DNA of 64,000 bases from assembly GCF_000814325.1 (NCBI RefSeq), contig NZ_JPHF01000001.1, positions 186,001-250,000 of the forward strand, read 5' to 3'. This DNA comes from Flavihumibacter sp. ZG627. Lineage in GTDB: Bacteria > Bacteroidota > Bacteroidia > Chitinophagales > Chitinophagaceae. The notes beneath the pieces are model-generated. The model was not told the origin of the DNA and searched no databases. It saw only the letters and a list, made by a program, of their open reading frames with translations. The translations under genes were made by a program, and so were the position numbers. Shown one piece after another: positions 63,609-64,000 of this stretch (positions are counted from its first letter, which is position 1; every line of letters starts with the position of its first letter).

Positions 63609-64000
63609 TTATTGTTTATCGGGATTACTTTGCGCATTGATCTGCTCCAGTATTTCTTTGCGCAGTCTTTCCATTTCTGAGCGTACTGCTTCTGGTAATC
63701 TGCGACCATTTTGCTGCAACCTCCATTGATGGTAATAGCGGAAATAATTCCAGCAATATTGTCCCGTTGCCACCATCACAAACAATAAACCTATTGTTTG
63801 CCATCCAGTGAGAATGATAATAGCTGAAACAGCAATGCAAATAAACCATATTACATAAAGCAGCGCAGAACTTACAACAAGAACCCAGGAATAAAAATCA
63901 GTTCGTTTTACCTTTTTGTCAGATATCATCCTTGCCAGCAAAAGGGGGAGTGCATTCAGAAACCAGCCAATGGCAGCCGCGGGGAAGCCAAGTAAAAGGG
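63609..64000 (-). CDS. Probable membrane acyltransferase (PlsC-like), C-terminal part
   Basis: The open frame runs off the right edge: upstream of the first possible start (TTG at 63941) it continues without stop as GFPAAAIGWFLNALPLLLARM to the last base. This, with the following TDFYSWVLVVSSALLYVIWF and further helices, matches the C-terminal membrane domain of large lysophospholipid acyltransferases of Bacteroidota, rather than a separate 110-residue protein. The catalytic HxxxxD region would lie beyond the window, so the family call is tentative. Acs stops directly at its 3' end. Confidence 0.6.
   Translation of the reverse strand, partial: LLLGFPAAAIGWFLNALPLLLARMISDKKVKRTDFYSWVLVVSSALLYVIWFICIAVSAIIILTGWQTIGLLFVMVATGQYCWNYFRYYHQWRLQQNGRRLPEAVRSEMERLRKEILEQINAQSNPDKQ

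Noticed and set aside
63609-63941. Separate 110-residue membrane protein at the right edge
   Set aside because: The start would be a TTG, and the frame continues upstream without a stop into a hydrophobic sequence that fits the rest of a larger membrane protein.

Overview
The window looks like ordinary chromosome from a Bacteroidota bacterium, most likely Chitinophagaceae. Supporting signs are a SusC/SusD pair, two gliding-motility genes (gldH, gldA), the bamA-ompH-ompH-murI order, many secreted proteins whose signal peptide ends in A-Q, a glycosidase/serine-hydrolase fusion, a BatD protein, and Bacteroidota-type -7 boxes (TAnnTTTG) in front of several genes. Genes are densely packed and no intergenic gap exceeds 300 bases. 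I found no tRNA, rRNA, CRISPR array, insertion sequence, integrase or phage gene.

Layout. 1-5393: envelope assembly block with the 3' end of uppS, bamA, two Skp/OmpH chaperones and murI. 5460-6551: rpmH, rnpA, yidD. 6564-7834: a lipoprotein and superoxide dismutase (minus strand). 8042-12585: SusC/SusD pair. 12669-16788: small lipoprotein, tadA, aldehyde dehydrogenase, glutathione peroxidase, dusB. 16930-21705: CPBP protease, cdsA, pheS, 3-hydroxyacyl-CoA dehydrogenase, NAD-dependent epimerase. 21783-27752: carboxypeptidase-regulatory-like protein, lpxD homologue (minus), rluE-type pseudouridine synthase, yicC, gldH and a two-component pair. 27754-31263 (minus): batD, a short-chain dehydrogenase and a DUF2167 protein. 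31333-35371: YjjG-type nucleotidase, psd (minus), arginase-like protein, PBP4-type carboxypeptidase. 35464-44662: mutL, GH3/beta-lactamase fusion, eno, FtsB-like protein, a 76-residue protein, nth and an L,D-transpeptidase. 44726-54237: the least ordinary part, with a large GAF-like cytosolic protein, a kinase-like/Omp85-barrel fusion coupled to a beta-propeller lipoprotein, an HD-phosphohydrolase/Pycsar-effector-like fusion, and a FUSC transporter. 54203-59254 (minus): 2-oxoacid oxidoreductase alpha, gldA, beta-carbonic anhydrase with a SulP transporter. 59368-64000: small membrane proteins, an MHS-type transporter divergent from acs, and the C-terminal end of a probable membrane acyltransferase.

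How it fits together. Much of the window serves the cell envelope: undecaprenyl carrier (uppS), outer-membrane protein insertion (bamA, ompH), peptidoglycan synthesis and turnover (murI, PBP4, GH3 fusion, L,D-transpeptidase), phospholipids (cdsA, psd, acyltransferase) and lipid A (lpxD). The rest is translation (rpmH, rnpA, pheS, tadA, dusB, rluE), DNA repair (mutL, nth) and central metabolism (eno, acs, kor). The most unusual observations are the HD/PycTM-like fusion without a neighbouring cyclase (50660-51973), the kinase-like/Omp85 fusion (47105-49732), an arginase-family protein with two of six metal ligands replaced (32847-33986), a MutL with a degenerate endonuclease motif (35464-37350), and an orphan intrinsic terminator that may end a small RNA or attenuate rluE (23962-24034). 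All functional assignments come from motif recognition by eye; no similarity search was run.
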